Assembly (NCBI GenBank): GCA_030622115.1
Contig: JAUXGN010000005.1
Span: forward strand, 25,911 to 89,910
DNA: 64,000 nucleotides
Direction: 5' to 3'
From: Candidatus Eiseniibacteriota bacterium
GTDB lineage: Bacteria > Joyebacterota > Joyebacteria > Joyebacterales > Joyebacteraceae
The notes beneath the pieces are model-generated. The model was not told where the DNA came from. It did no database searches and saw only the letters and a list, made by a program, of their open reading frames with translations. The number at the start of each line of letters is the position of its first letter. The first letter of the stretch is position 1. Positions 52,550 through 61,000 of this stretch are shown here, one piece after another. The translations under genes and the position numbers were made by a program.

Positions 52550-54889
52550 CTAGGTGTTCGTCGGCGCTCCCAGCCTTCGCGCGATCTCTTCGATGTCATA
52601 GACTTCGATCAGGTCACCAGGCAACACATCGTTCATCCCCGCAATGCCTATTCCGCACTCGAACCCCGTCAGAACCTCGCGGACATCGTCCTTGAAGCGC
52701 TTCAGAGATTCAATCACGCCATCGCACACGACCAACTCATCGCGAACAAGCCTCGCCTTGACATTCCTTCTAACAACACCCGAGAGCACATAGGAACCGG
52801 CGATCGGTCCCTTGTTCGGAATCCGGAAGACCTCGCGCACCTCGGCGGTGCCCACCACTACCTCACGCCGTTCCGGCTCAAGCATGCCTTCCATTGCCGC
52901 ACGGATATCCTCAACGGCCTCATATATCACCTTGTAGAGACGTATCTCCACATGTTCTCGACGTGCCAGTTCCCTGACATGCACCGACGCGCCGATATGG
53001 AAACCTACGATAATGGCATTCGAGGCAGCAGCCAGCAGGATATCGGTCTCAGTCACGGAACCGACAGCCTTGCGTATGACCTGAACTCTGACCTCGGACG
53101 TCGACAGCCGCTCCAGTGAATCCGCGAGCGCACCGACCGAACCATCGACATCGCCGCGTATGACGATGCGTAGCTCCTTCACGGCACCCTCAACAATCTG
53201 CTTGTGAAGATCTTCAAGCGTCACCCTGTGCTGGAAGCGCGTTGTGCGCTCCCACTGCTGCTGGCGACGCTTCGCACTGATGTCACGTGCCCTTCGCTCG
53301 TCCCCGACCACGGCCAGAACGTCTCCAGCCTGAGGAACCCCCGTTAGGCCAGACACCTGCACCGGCTGCGACGGCCCTGCTGACTCGACGTTCCTGTTCC
53401 GCTCATCGAACAGAGCGCGAACCTTGCCGTCCGCAGTGCCGACAACAAAACAGCCGCCGATCCTGAGAGTACCTGTCTGAACCAGCACTGTTGCGACGAC
53501 GCCGCGTCCTCGCTCCTTCTCAACTTCTACAACAACGCCGCGCGCCGGTCCCTCTGCAACCGCCGTGAGTTCCATGAGCTCAGACTGGATCAGTATCATT
53601 TCCAGAAGCTTGTCGATACCGGCGCCTGTCTTGGCCGACGTCTCAACAGCAACGGTCTCGCCACCCCACTCCTCGACGACCAGCCCTTTGGCGGCAAGCT
53701 CGCTCTTCACCTTGTCGGGATTCACAGTTGCAAGGTCCATCTTGTTGATCGCAACTATCACCGGTACGCCTGCAGCCTTCGCATGATCGATCGCCTCGAT
53801 CGTCTGGGGCATCACTCCGTCGTCGCCAGCCACGACCAACACGACTATGTCGGTAATCCGAGCGCCCCGGGCGCGCATCGCGCTGAACGCCTCATGACCT
53901 GGCGTATCAAGAAAAGTGATCTCGCGCCCATCCACATCCACCTCATAGGCGCCGATGTGCTGCGTGATGCCTCCGGCTTCTCCCGCGATCACATTGGATT
54001 TCCTGATGAAGTCCAGAAGCAGCGTCTTGCCATGATCTACATGCCCCATCACGACCACGATAGGAGCCCTGCCGCTCGCACTTGCCTGCGCGTCGACCGT
54101 GTCGCGCGCCTCCTCCAGCAAGTCCTCACCGTACTCACGCAGGAACTCAACGTCCTCGCCGAACTCGTCCGCCAGAAGCGTCAGTGTGTCCCCGTCGAGC
54201 CGCTGGTTGATGGTAACCATGAGACCCAGGTCGAGGCACTTTTTGATCACCTCGTTGGGCTCAACTTCAAGCACCTCTGCGAACTCCGCTACGGATGCGA
54301 ATTCAGGGATCTGCAGCTTCTCGGGAATCTGAGTGACCTCACCCTCTCCCCGTTCCCTTCTCCGCCGATGCTTCGCCGGCCGCTTGTCCCCGCCTGTGGC
54401 AAGCGTCCGTCTCACGGTCGCTTCAACGGTCTTCTGATCCACCCGGGGCTTGCGCTTCCTGCGTCCGCGGCTCCCGGCCGCGCTTGCGTGCGCAGGCCTC
54501 GTGGGAGTCACACCGGTATGTCGGCGATCGGGCGACGTCTTGCTGCGGGAGGCCTGTGGCGTCCCCCCACTACCGGTTGTGCCCACCTTCGCAGACGGTG
54601 CAGCCTTCGGGTGCGTCGCCGCCTTCCCCTTACCCTTCACATCCACCTTCGGCGGAGATGCCTGGCTCTTGGAACGCTCGCGCGCCGCCTTCTTCACCTT
54701 CTTGGCGTACTCCTTCTTGACCGCGTCCTTCTCCTTCTCGAACTCGGCCCGCACGCGCTCGATGACGGTCTCGTCTATCGTGTTCATGTGGCTCTTCACC
54801 TCGATACCCAGCTTCCCGAGCATCCCGATGAGAGCTTCGGTCGATATACGAAACTCCTTGGCGACCTGATATACTCTCTTTTTTCCCAT
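52550..54889 (-). CDS. infB: Translation initiation factor IF-2
   Basis: IF-2 is the GTPase that brings fMet-tRNA to the 30S subunit. ATG 54889 follows GGAGGTAGCT and gives 779 residues. The IF2N module ([20 protein letters not shown]) is followed by a basic Pro/Ala/Ser-rich linker to about residue 200. A second IF2N-like part precedes the G domain: [17 protein letters not shown] (G1), [15 protein letters not shown] (G3), [11 protein letters not shown] (G4) and ETSAKTG (G5). Domains II-IV follow and end near GLCALE-type sequence [20 protein letters not shown]. It sits after nusA with no ylxR/ylxQ between. Confidence 0.97.
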   Translation of the reverse strand: MGKKRVYQVAKEFRISTEALIGMLGKLGIEVKSHMNTIDETVIERVRAEFEKEKDAVKKEYAKKVKKAARERSKSQASPPKVDVKGKGKAATHPKAAPSAKVGTTGSGGTPQASRSKTSPDRRHTGVTPTRPAHASAAGSRGRRKRKPRVDQKTVEATVRRTLATGGDKRPAKHRRRRERGEGEVTQIPEKLQIPEFASVAEFAEVLEVEPNEVIKKCLDLGLMVTINQRLDGDTLTLLADEFGEDVEFLREYGEDLLEEARDTVDAQASASGRAPIVVVMGHVDHGKTLLLDFIRKSNVIAGEAGGITQHIGAYEVDVDGREITFLDTPGHEAFSAMRARGARITDIVVLVVAGDDGVMPQTIEAIDHAKAAGVPVIVAINKMDLATVNPDKVKSELAAKGLVVEEWGGETVAVETSAKTGAGIDKLLEMILIQSELMELTAVAEGPARGVVVEVEKERGRGVVATVLVQTGTLRIGGCFVVGTADGKVRALFDERNRNVESAGPSQPVQVSGLTGVPQAGDVLAVVGDERRARDISAKRRQQQWERTTRFQHRVTLEDLHKQIVEGAVKELRIVIRGDVDGSVGALADSLERLSTSEVRVQVIRKAVGSVTETDILLAAASNAIIVGFHIGASVHVRELARREHVEIRLYKVIYEAVEDIRAAMEGMLEPERREVVVGTAEVREVFRIPNKGPIAGSYVLSGVVRRNVKARLVRDELVVCDGVIESLKRFKDDVREVLTGFECGIGIAGMNDVLPGDLIEVYDIEEIARRLGAPTNT

Positions 54890-54931
54890 AGCTACCTCCG
54901 TCGATTCTGGATATCGAGCCCTCACGCAGAG

Positions 54932-56485
54932 CTAGTGCTCGTCCTCATTGCCCGCGGTGGTCTCGGATGCTTCCTCGTCGCTCTGTGCGTCCTCGGGTTC
55001 CTCTTCGTCACCCTCCGTACCTTCGGATGCTTCCTCGTCGCTCTGTGTGTCCTCGGGTTCCTCTTCGTCGCTCGGATCTGCATCCTCTGCGACTTCGCCG
55101 GCCTCTTCAGTCTCCAGCGTATCGTCCAGCTCGGCAGAGTCATCCTCATCCACATCATTGTTCCTGGCGAGCTCTGCCTCCATGGCTTCCGCGCGAGCCC
55201 GCTCCTCCATCCCTCTGATGAGCGACTGTTTCTCATCTTCAAGCACTTCCAGCACAGCTGCGACCGCGATCGATATCTTCTCGGCCGTCTTCTCACCCAC
55301 GCCGGCGACCAGAAGCAGCGCCTCTGTCTCAACGCCGTCCAGATCCTGCACATGTCGGTAGCCGGCAAGACTGAGAGCATCAGCCAGTTTCGGCCCCACA
55401 CCCGGCAATTCGCTCACCGGCACACGCTGCGCCATAGCTACTTCAAGATCGCGGGCGTGCTCCTTCTCTCCGACGATGTCGATCTTCCATCCCGTGAGCT
55501 TCGCGGCAAGCCTCGCGTTCTGCCCACCTCGCCCAATGGCAAGAGATAGCTGATCGTCCGGCACGATCACCCTCACGGAGTGATCTGAGTCGTTGACCAC
55601 AGCCTTCGATACTTTTGCCGGATTCAACGCACGGCCAACGAAGACTGATGGATCCAGGTTCCAGGGGACTATGTCGATCTTCTCTCCAGCAAGTTCCCGC
55701 ACTATGGTCTGGATTCGGGAACCCTTCACTCCCACACACGCCCCGACCGGATCGACGCGTTCGTCGTGAGACACGACCGCAACTTTCGAGCGTCCACCAG
55801 CTTCTCTCGCGATGGCCATTATCTCCACGACCGAGTCATATATCTCAGGCACTTCCATGCGGAAGAGCTTCTTGAGGAAATTCGGATGCGTTCTCGACAG
55901 GATGATCTGCGGTCCCTTGGTAGTCTTCTCGACCGACACCAGATAGGCGCGTATCCTGTCCCCCTGCCGGTATCGCTCGCGACGGATCTGCTCTCTCGGC
56001 GGCAGTACCGCCTCCGTCCGCCCCAGATTCACAATGATCCCGCTCCGCTCGATCTGCTGAACATCACCGGTGATGATGTCACCAATCCTGTCCTGGAATT
56101 CGTCGTATATCTGCTCCCTCTCCGCCTCCCGTACTCTCTGAACCACGATCTGCTTTGCTGCTTGGATTGCGTTTCGGCCAAACTCGTCCAAGGGCACTTC
56201 CACCAAGACTGTTCCACCGAGTTCTACGCTGGGATCGATCTCCTGCGCCTCCTCGATATCCAGCTCGATAGTGCCGTCCTCGGGCACCTCTACGACCACC
56301 TTGTTGAGAAAGACACCCAGCGTGTCGTTCTCTTCATCAATCGTAACCTGTATGTCAGCGGCCGGCCCGAACTTCTTGCGAGCCGCCGACAGTATGCCGG
56401 CCTCCAGCGCATCAACCAGGATGTCGTTGTCCAGCTGCTTCGTGCGAGCTACCCTTCGTAGCGCTTCTAGAACTCCGGTGTTCAT
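54932..56485 (-). CDS. nusA: Transcription termination/antitermination protein NusA
   Basis: NusA binds RNA polymerase and controls pausing, termination and antitermination. From ATG 56485 (GGGGGAG upstream) it has 517 residues: N-terminal RNAP-binding domain, S1 domain (FQDRIGDIITGDVQQIERSG), KH1 (VDPVGACVGVKGSRIQTIVR), KH2 (LAIGRGGQNARLAAKLTGWK) and a helix-hairpin-helix region (LPGVGPKLADALSLAGYRHV; VAGVGEKTAEKIS). The last 70 residues form a very acidic tail with a 20-residue tandem repeat (DEEEPEDxQSDEEASExTxG). The tail is encoded by the DNA repeat listed separately. Confidence 0.96.
   Translation of the reverse strand: MNTGVLEALRRVARTKQLDNDILVDALEAGILSAARKKFGPAADIQVTIDEENDTLGVFLNKVVVEVPEDGTIELDIEEAQEIDPSVELGGTVLVEVPLDEFGRNAIQAAKQIVVQRVREAEREQIYDEFQDRIGDIITGDVQQIERSGIIVNLGRTEAVLPPREQIRRERYRQGDRIRAYLVSVEKTTKGPQIILSRTHPNFLKKLFRMEVPEIYDSVVEIMAIAREAGGRSKVAVVSHDERVDPVGACVGVKGSRIQTIVRELAGEKIDIVPWNLDPSVFVGRALNPAKVSKAVVNDSDHSVRVIVPDDQLSLAIGRGGQNARLAAKLTGWKIDIVGEKEHARDLEVAMAQRVPVSELPGVGPKLADALSLAGYRHVQDLDGVETEALLLVAGVGEKTAEKISIAVAAVLEVLEDEKQSLIRGMEERARAEAMEAELARNNDVDEDDSAELDDTLETEEAGEVAEDADPSDEEEPEDTQSDEEASEGTEGDEEEPEDAQSDEEASETTAGNEDEH
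54964..55069 (-). repeat. 60-bp tandem duplication in the nusA C-terminal coding region
   Basis: The plus-strand segments 54964-55009 and 55024-55069 match over 46 bases with one visible difference; the period is exactly 60 bases, in frame. It codes two copies of a 20-residue Asp/Glu-rich unit. The near identity at DNA level suggests a recent duplication that can expand or contract. Confidence 0.85.
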
Positions 56486-56582
56486 CTGGTGTCTCCCCCT
56501 GCCTCGCAGGTCGGGGCTCCTGTTGCCGGCCCCTTGATCCTCTTTCCGGTCATCCGAGTATCGTCCCAAGATCCGCCGGCTG

Positions 56583-57041
56583 TCACGGAATCTCAATCTC
56601 GAGACGTGCCCGCGCGATGTCCGCGAGGCGGATCTCGGTCTGTTCGGCGCCATCAGGCTTGAATATCACGATTCCACGCTTGGCCCCGACGATCGTGCCG
56701 ATCACGACACCGCCTCCGCCCTGGCCTCGCAGTACGAGCCTGGCTCTTCGCCCGGCGAAATGCTCGTATTCGCGCTCCCTCAAGAGATCGCGGTCGAGCC
56801 CTGGAGAGGTCACTTCGAGCTGGTATGCTCCAGCGATCTCACCCTCAGCATCCAGAAAGTCGGCGAGTTCACGACTCACTGATTGACAATCGCCAACCGA
56901 TACGCCACGAGCGTGATCTATGCAGAACTTGAAGACCCTGCGACCATATTCCGTAACGTCACGCACGTCCACAAGTTTGAAACCCATACCGGACACGAGT
57001 TCCAACGTGAGTTCGAATAGTTTGTCATCGGCTCTCTGCAT
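56583..57041 (-). CDS. rimP: Ribosome maturation factor RimP
   Basis: RimP helps 30S assembly. The ATG 57041 (GAGGAAGTG before it) gives 152 residues starting MQRADDKLFELTLELVSGMG. The core VDVRDVTEYGRRVFKFCIDH, VSRELADFLDAEGEIAGAYQ and LEVTSPGLDRDL is diagnostic. The frame to 57362 extends across the promoter and hairpin region and into the M28 gene, so it is not used. It heads rimP-nusA-infB as in most bacteria. Confidence 0.95.
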   Translation of the reverse strand: MQRADDKLFELTLELVSGMGFKLVDVRDVTEYGRRVFKFCIDHARGVSVGDCQSVSRELADFLDAEGEIAGAYQLEVTSPGLDRDLLREREYEHFAGRRARLVLRGQGGGGVVIGTIVGAKRGIVIFKPDGAEQTEIRLADIARARLEIEIP

Positions 57042-57073
57042 CACTTCCTCGTTACGTCGCCCAAACACTCGGA

Positions 57074-57093
57074 AAGTGGGCGCGTGCCCACTT
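57074..57093 (-). promoter_or_regulatory. Leader hairpin upstream of rimP
   Basis: A perfect 8-bp inverted repeat AAGTGGGC/GCCCACTT around a 4-base loop, 33 bases before the rimP ATG. If the promoter at 57102-57130 is right, the hairpin is at the very 5' end of the transcript. It recalls the rimP-leader hairpins of other bacteria, but that is a similarity of place, not proof of homology. Confidence 0.55.
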
Positions 57094-57101
57094 CGATAGA
57101 A

Positions 57102-57130
57102 AAAGTAGCACGAGACCGCCGGGGACGCAA
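57102..57130 (-). promoter_or_regulatory. Possible promoter of rimP-nusA-infB
   Basis: Minus strand: TTGCGT, 17 bases, TACTTT. The -35 is weaker than in the other promoters (TTGACN elsewhere), but the spacing and place just before the leader hairpin are right. Confidence 0.45.
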
Positions 57131-57186
57131 GGAAAAACTTCCACATGGAGGTGGAGGTTGCGGACGGAACACCAGCCCTCCGCAGC

Positions 57187-58089
57187 CTAGTAGATAAGCC
57201 CCACAAGTACGCGTCCCACCTCGGCCAGGCTGGCCGGACAGCACTTGTCAGGGGTATCCGCGAGGGTGTGCCAGTGGGGGTAGTCGAAGTCGATAACGAG
57301 CACTGATGGGATCCCCGCTCTGATAAGCGGGATATGATCATCGTAGAGAGCCGTTCCGCCACGCCTGACGAAGTCCCTCGCCTCGACCCTTTCAGCGACT
57401 GACCACACGCGGTCGACTTCCAGCGGGCACGCCGCCCAAGAGTTGGGTTCTATCGGGATGGAAAGCTCACAGTCTCCGATCATGTCGATGACCACCGCGT
57501 ATTCCGGACAGTAGTCTCCAAGGTGGGTCGCGTAGTAGGTTGATCCGAGGCACCACTCCCCCAGACCACCCTCGTCCCCTCCATCCTCACCATCGAAGAA
57601 GACCAGATCGACGCCTACCGGCGGCTCCCGCTCGGACATGAGCCTCGCGAGTTCGAGGAGCACTGCGACACCTGATGCCCCGTCGTTCGCCCCAAGAATC
57701 GGGGTCTCCCGATTGGCCGGGTCGGGGTCGCATTCAGCAACCGCACGCGTGTCCCAGTGAGCGCCCAGCAGAATGCGCCGCCGTTCGGAAACCCCGAACG
57801 ATGCGATCACATTCGTGAGTTCGATCGCCCCGTCCGGTCCGGCGATCTCAAATGTCTGCACGGACACTGCATCTGTTCGCCGGCTTACCTCACCGATGAG
57901 CCAGTCACGCATCCTGCTGTGCCCCGGACTACCGGGAAATCGCGGTCCCAGGCTACACTGCTCTTCGATGAGTCGGTGCGCTACCTCACCATCAAACTCG
58001 GGGCGTCCACATCCCGCCAGTGACGCCAGTACGACAGCGCCCAGCAGCGATGCTCCCACCCCCCTTCGCCATCCTCCACCTTGCTTCAT
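57187..58089 (-). CDS. M28 family peptidase, lipoprotein (glutaminyl-peptide cyclotransferase-like)
   Basis: A 300-residue lipoprotein with a lipobox ASLAGC (Cys27). The metal ligands of M28 enzymes are visible: GAHWDTRA (His, Asp), GANDGASGVAVLLELARL (bridging Asp), FFDGEDGGDE (Glu), VVIDMIGDCE (Asp) and YPHWHTLADTPDKC (His). The last motif resembles glutaminyl-peptide cyclotransferases, so it may cyclise N-terminal Gln rather than cleave peptides; this cannot be decided by eye. The ATG shares a base with the sprA stop (TGATG), so it is coupled to sprA and may act on exported proteins. Confidence 0.87.
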   Translation of the reverse strand: MKQGGGWRRGVGASLLGAVVLASLAGCGRPEFDGEVAHRLIEEQCSLGPRFPGSPGHSRMRDWLIGEVSRRTDAVSVQTFEIAGPDGAIELTNVIASFGVSERRRILLGAHWDTRAVAECDPDPANRETPILGANDGASGVAVLLELARLMSEREPPVGVDLVFFDGEDGGDEGGLGEWCLGSTYYATHLGDYCPEYAVVIDMIGDCELSIPIEPNSWAACPLEVDRVWSVAERVEARDFVRRGGTALYDDHIPLIRAGIPSVLVIDFDYPHWHTLADTPDKCCPASLAEVGRVLVGLIY

Positions 58090-61000
58090 CAAAACTTGAA
58101 CTCCGCGGTGATGTGAACGCCTATCGTCCTGCGGGTCTGGTCCCTCTTGAGATCCTTGCTCTGAGAGAAGCTCATCTGCAATCCACCTGAAATGCTCCGC
58201 GAGAAGCTGTACGTTCCATCTCCGATCACGGAGAAGTCCCTCGTTGAAGATGTTGGGTCCGTATTGCCCAGAGCGTGCTCGTCCCTCGCGGTTCTCGAAT
58301 CCTTCGCCGACGTCCTTATAGTAAGCGACGTGCTCAGGTTGCTTGTGAACCTCAGCTTCTGCCCGAAGAACGGCAACTTGAGACCCTGCGGCGCCGAGAA
58401 TCTGTAGTTCACGGTGAGATTCGTGGAGCTGGTCAGGTCCTCCGTTATCGAGCCGACGCCTCCGAGACTGAAGGTGCGAGCTCGTTTCTTGTCCCAGGAG
58501 AAACTGCCGGTCACACCGTTCTTGAACGATGTGTCGACCGAGAATACGGGACTCATGGAGAGCGAGTTCCCCCTGGTCGACGGTTCTCCGAGGGGGCCGG
58601 AGTAGGATCGCCTGTACTCAATGCCGCTTCGCGTCCGCACAGACTTGAACATGTTTGACAGTGGACCGATTCTCTCGAGCCCGGACCATGACAGAGATCC
58701 CTTCGCGGTCTCGTTCATCGACTCCGTTCTCGCGAGCAGAAACAGAGAATCCGAGATCGCGTTCTTGTACCATCTGCTGCTCACGGTTCGCTTGTAGTCT
58801 CCCTTGAGGCGAATCTGGCTCGTCAGCTTGACACCGGTCCCCAGATCGATGGTACGCTCCTCAGTGCGGTCGTCCGCCGATTCTGCCTCGACAAGTCCCA
58901 GCCTGTAACCCCAACCAGGCACCTCGTCCCAGGGAATCCTGTCGAATCGCGAACTCCGCTTCACGGAATACCGGGCATCGATCGCATCCATCCTCCTGAT
59001 GAACGTGAGAACAGGGTCCAGGAGCGCCCCGAAACCAACGTCCTCAGCAACCACGTCCGGTTCATCTTCCTGTTCATCCTCATCCTGACTCTCTTCTTCT
59101 TCGACACGTCCCCTCTGCGGAGGCCGCCCTGTCCTCGCCGTAGAAGTCCCCGTCCCGATGAGCTTCTTGAGATCGAAGGATACCCTCACCTGGTGACTGC
59201 TCTGCGCTCTGATATTCCGCACGCCCACCGGGTCTCCGGTCCTTCTGACTTCCGGACCGTGCGCATCCGTGAAGCTGGATGAGAAAGTGTACTGTGGCGA
59301 CAGCCACTTGCCGAATTTTGGGTTGAAACTGACACTATTGGAGTACCTGCGCTCGGTTTCGCATCCGATGTTGAGTTCCGCCCACGGCCGATTCTCGTCA
59401 GCCAGATCACGTCTGACCGCCACGGTGTGTGACGTTCTCAGATTCTCCAGGAACTGGAAATCCACGTTGACATCACCGTTCAGCTTCTTGTCGTAGGTCT
59501 CGTTTCTCTCGGTCTTCACGCCGTCGGACGCGATGTCGAAACTCTGGCTGTGGATCAGGTGCGTGTCCGCGTTGAAACGGATGCTCGTCGGCTTGAGGAA
59601 TATCTTCGTCTCCCCGAAGATGCGGATCCCGGCTTTCTGCGGCGCATACTTGTACGACAGACGCCCGCGAATCGTCGAAGAGGTGTCTGCTCGTGTCGGA
59701 GCCAGCTTCTCATGAGACGCCATTGAGCCTCTGAGCGAGAGACCATCAACGAGCAGGTGTGTCCAGAAATCAGGTGACTGTCGCTTCCGTGAAAGCGACA
59801 CGCTCACACTTCTGTCAAGTACCGTGGTCTGTTCGGTATTGCTCTGCTCGTCGGACAGCACGATATCCGAGCCGGTCGAGAACTTGGGCCGCGTCACGGA
59901 CCTTTTGATCGACGCGTTCACTGGAGCAGATACGCCAAGCGCACTTATGAATCTCCCGGCATTGAGCGTGGTATTCACATTATAGGTCAGGTTGTCCTGG
60001 CCCAAGCCGCGAGTCTGTTTCAGAGAGTGGAACTCGCCATCGACGTGCCTGAGATCGAAATCCACGCTGAGGAGGTCGGCGAAATCCGCTCCTATCGTCA
60101 GTCTCTCCGCAAGACCAATCTCCTTCCGCACGTCGCTCAGCCGAACATCGTCCACCCATATCTCTCCCGATATCCGACTCGATATGGAGTCCTCATTCCC
60201 GTTTCGCACGCCGATCGTGATGCCCTTGACTCTCGAGAGCGACGGCCAACCGACCCTGGTGATGGTCTCTCTGTCGATCCCAGCGGTACTTCCCACTACC
60301 GATACCGTATCGGCCTCGGCGGACTCGTCAAGCTTGAGATCGGTGAAAAGTGTGAAGGGGATCTCGAGTCTGTTCGCCGAGTCACCAGCTCTTTGACGCC
60401 ACCCTGGACGCACATTGAACCGATACTCGTAGTAGTTGAGCGAGTCTGCGCCCAGACGAACGAAGAACTGCGTGCCGTCTTCGACATCACTCGCTCCGTG
60501 AACGTAGAGTTCCACGGACTGGTACCCTGTGTAGTCCTGATCTGAGAAGAACACCCGCCGGGCACTGGCTGTGTGCCCACTACCTAGTTCATCGAAGAGG
60601 AACACAAGCGACTGCTCTCGCTTCGGAAGATCCGTGTCATCGTCGCTGCCGGGATCGTACGGGGGCTCGTAGTCCAGATCCTCCTTGGTGTTCTTAGACG
60701 TTACGCCAAATGACTCCCCGAAGAGCTCCAGCTCGTCCTCAGGAATAGCGCCGCCTTCCTCATCGCGAATCTGCCCGGGTTCCCATTGGCTTCCCACTAT
60801 GTCCATACCGCCGATCATCAACGGATCGCCTCCGGCCGGCAGTCCCTCGAACCAGAGCCGGGCTGACTTGACCACAATCCAATCCAGCATCCCGTTAACA
60901 GAGATCGCTTCTCTCAATGGAATGCGGTAGAGGCGCCAGTGGTTCCCGCTTTCGACCAGGCTGTTGTTCTGCACAAGATACGCGGTGTCCGACAGGTCGA

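Noticed and set aside
53783..55549. Long plus-strand open frame (588 codons) with Leu/Cys/Phe-rich low-complexity protein
   Set aside because: Antisense to infB and the acidic tail of nusA; the low-complexity protein is the mirror of the Asp/Glu repeats.
57041..57362. N-terminal extension of RimP
   Set aside because: It would cross the leader hairpin, a promoter candidate and the end of the M28 gene; the conserved start is at 57041.
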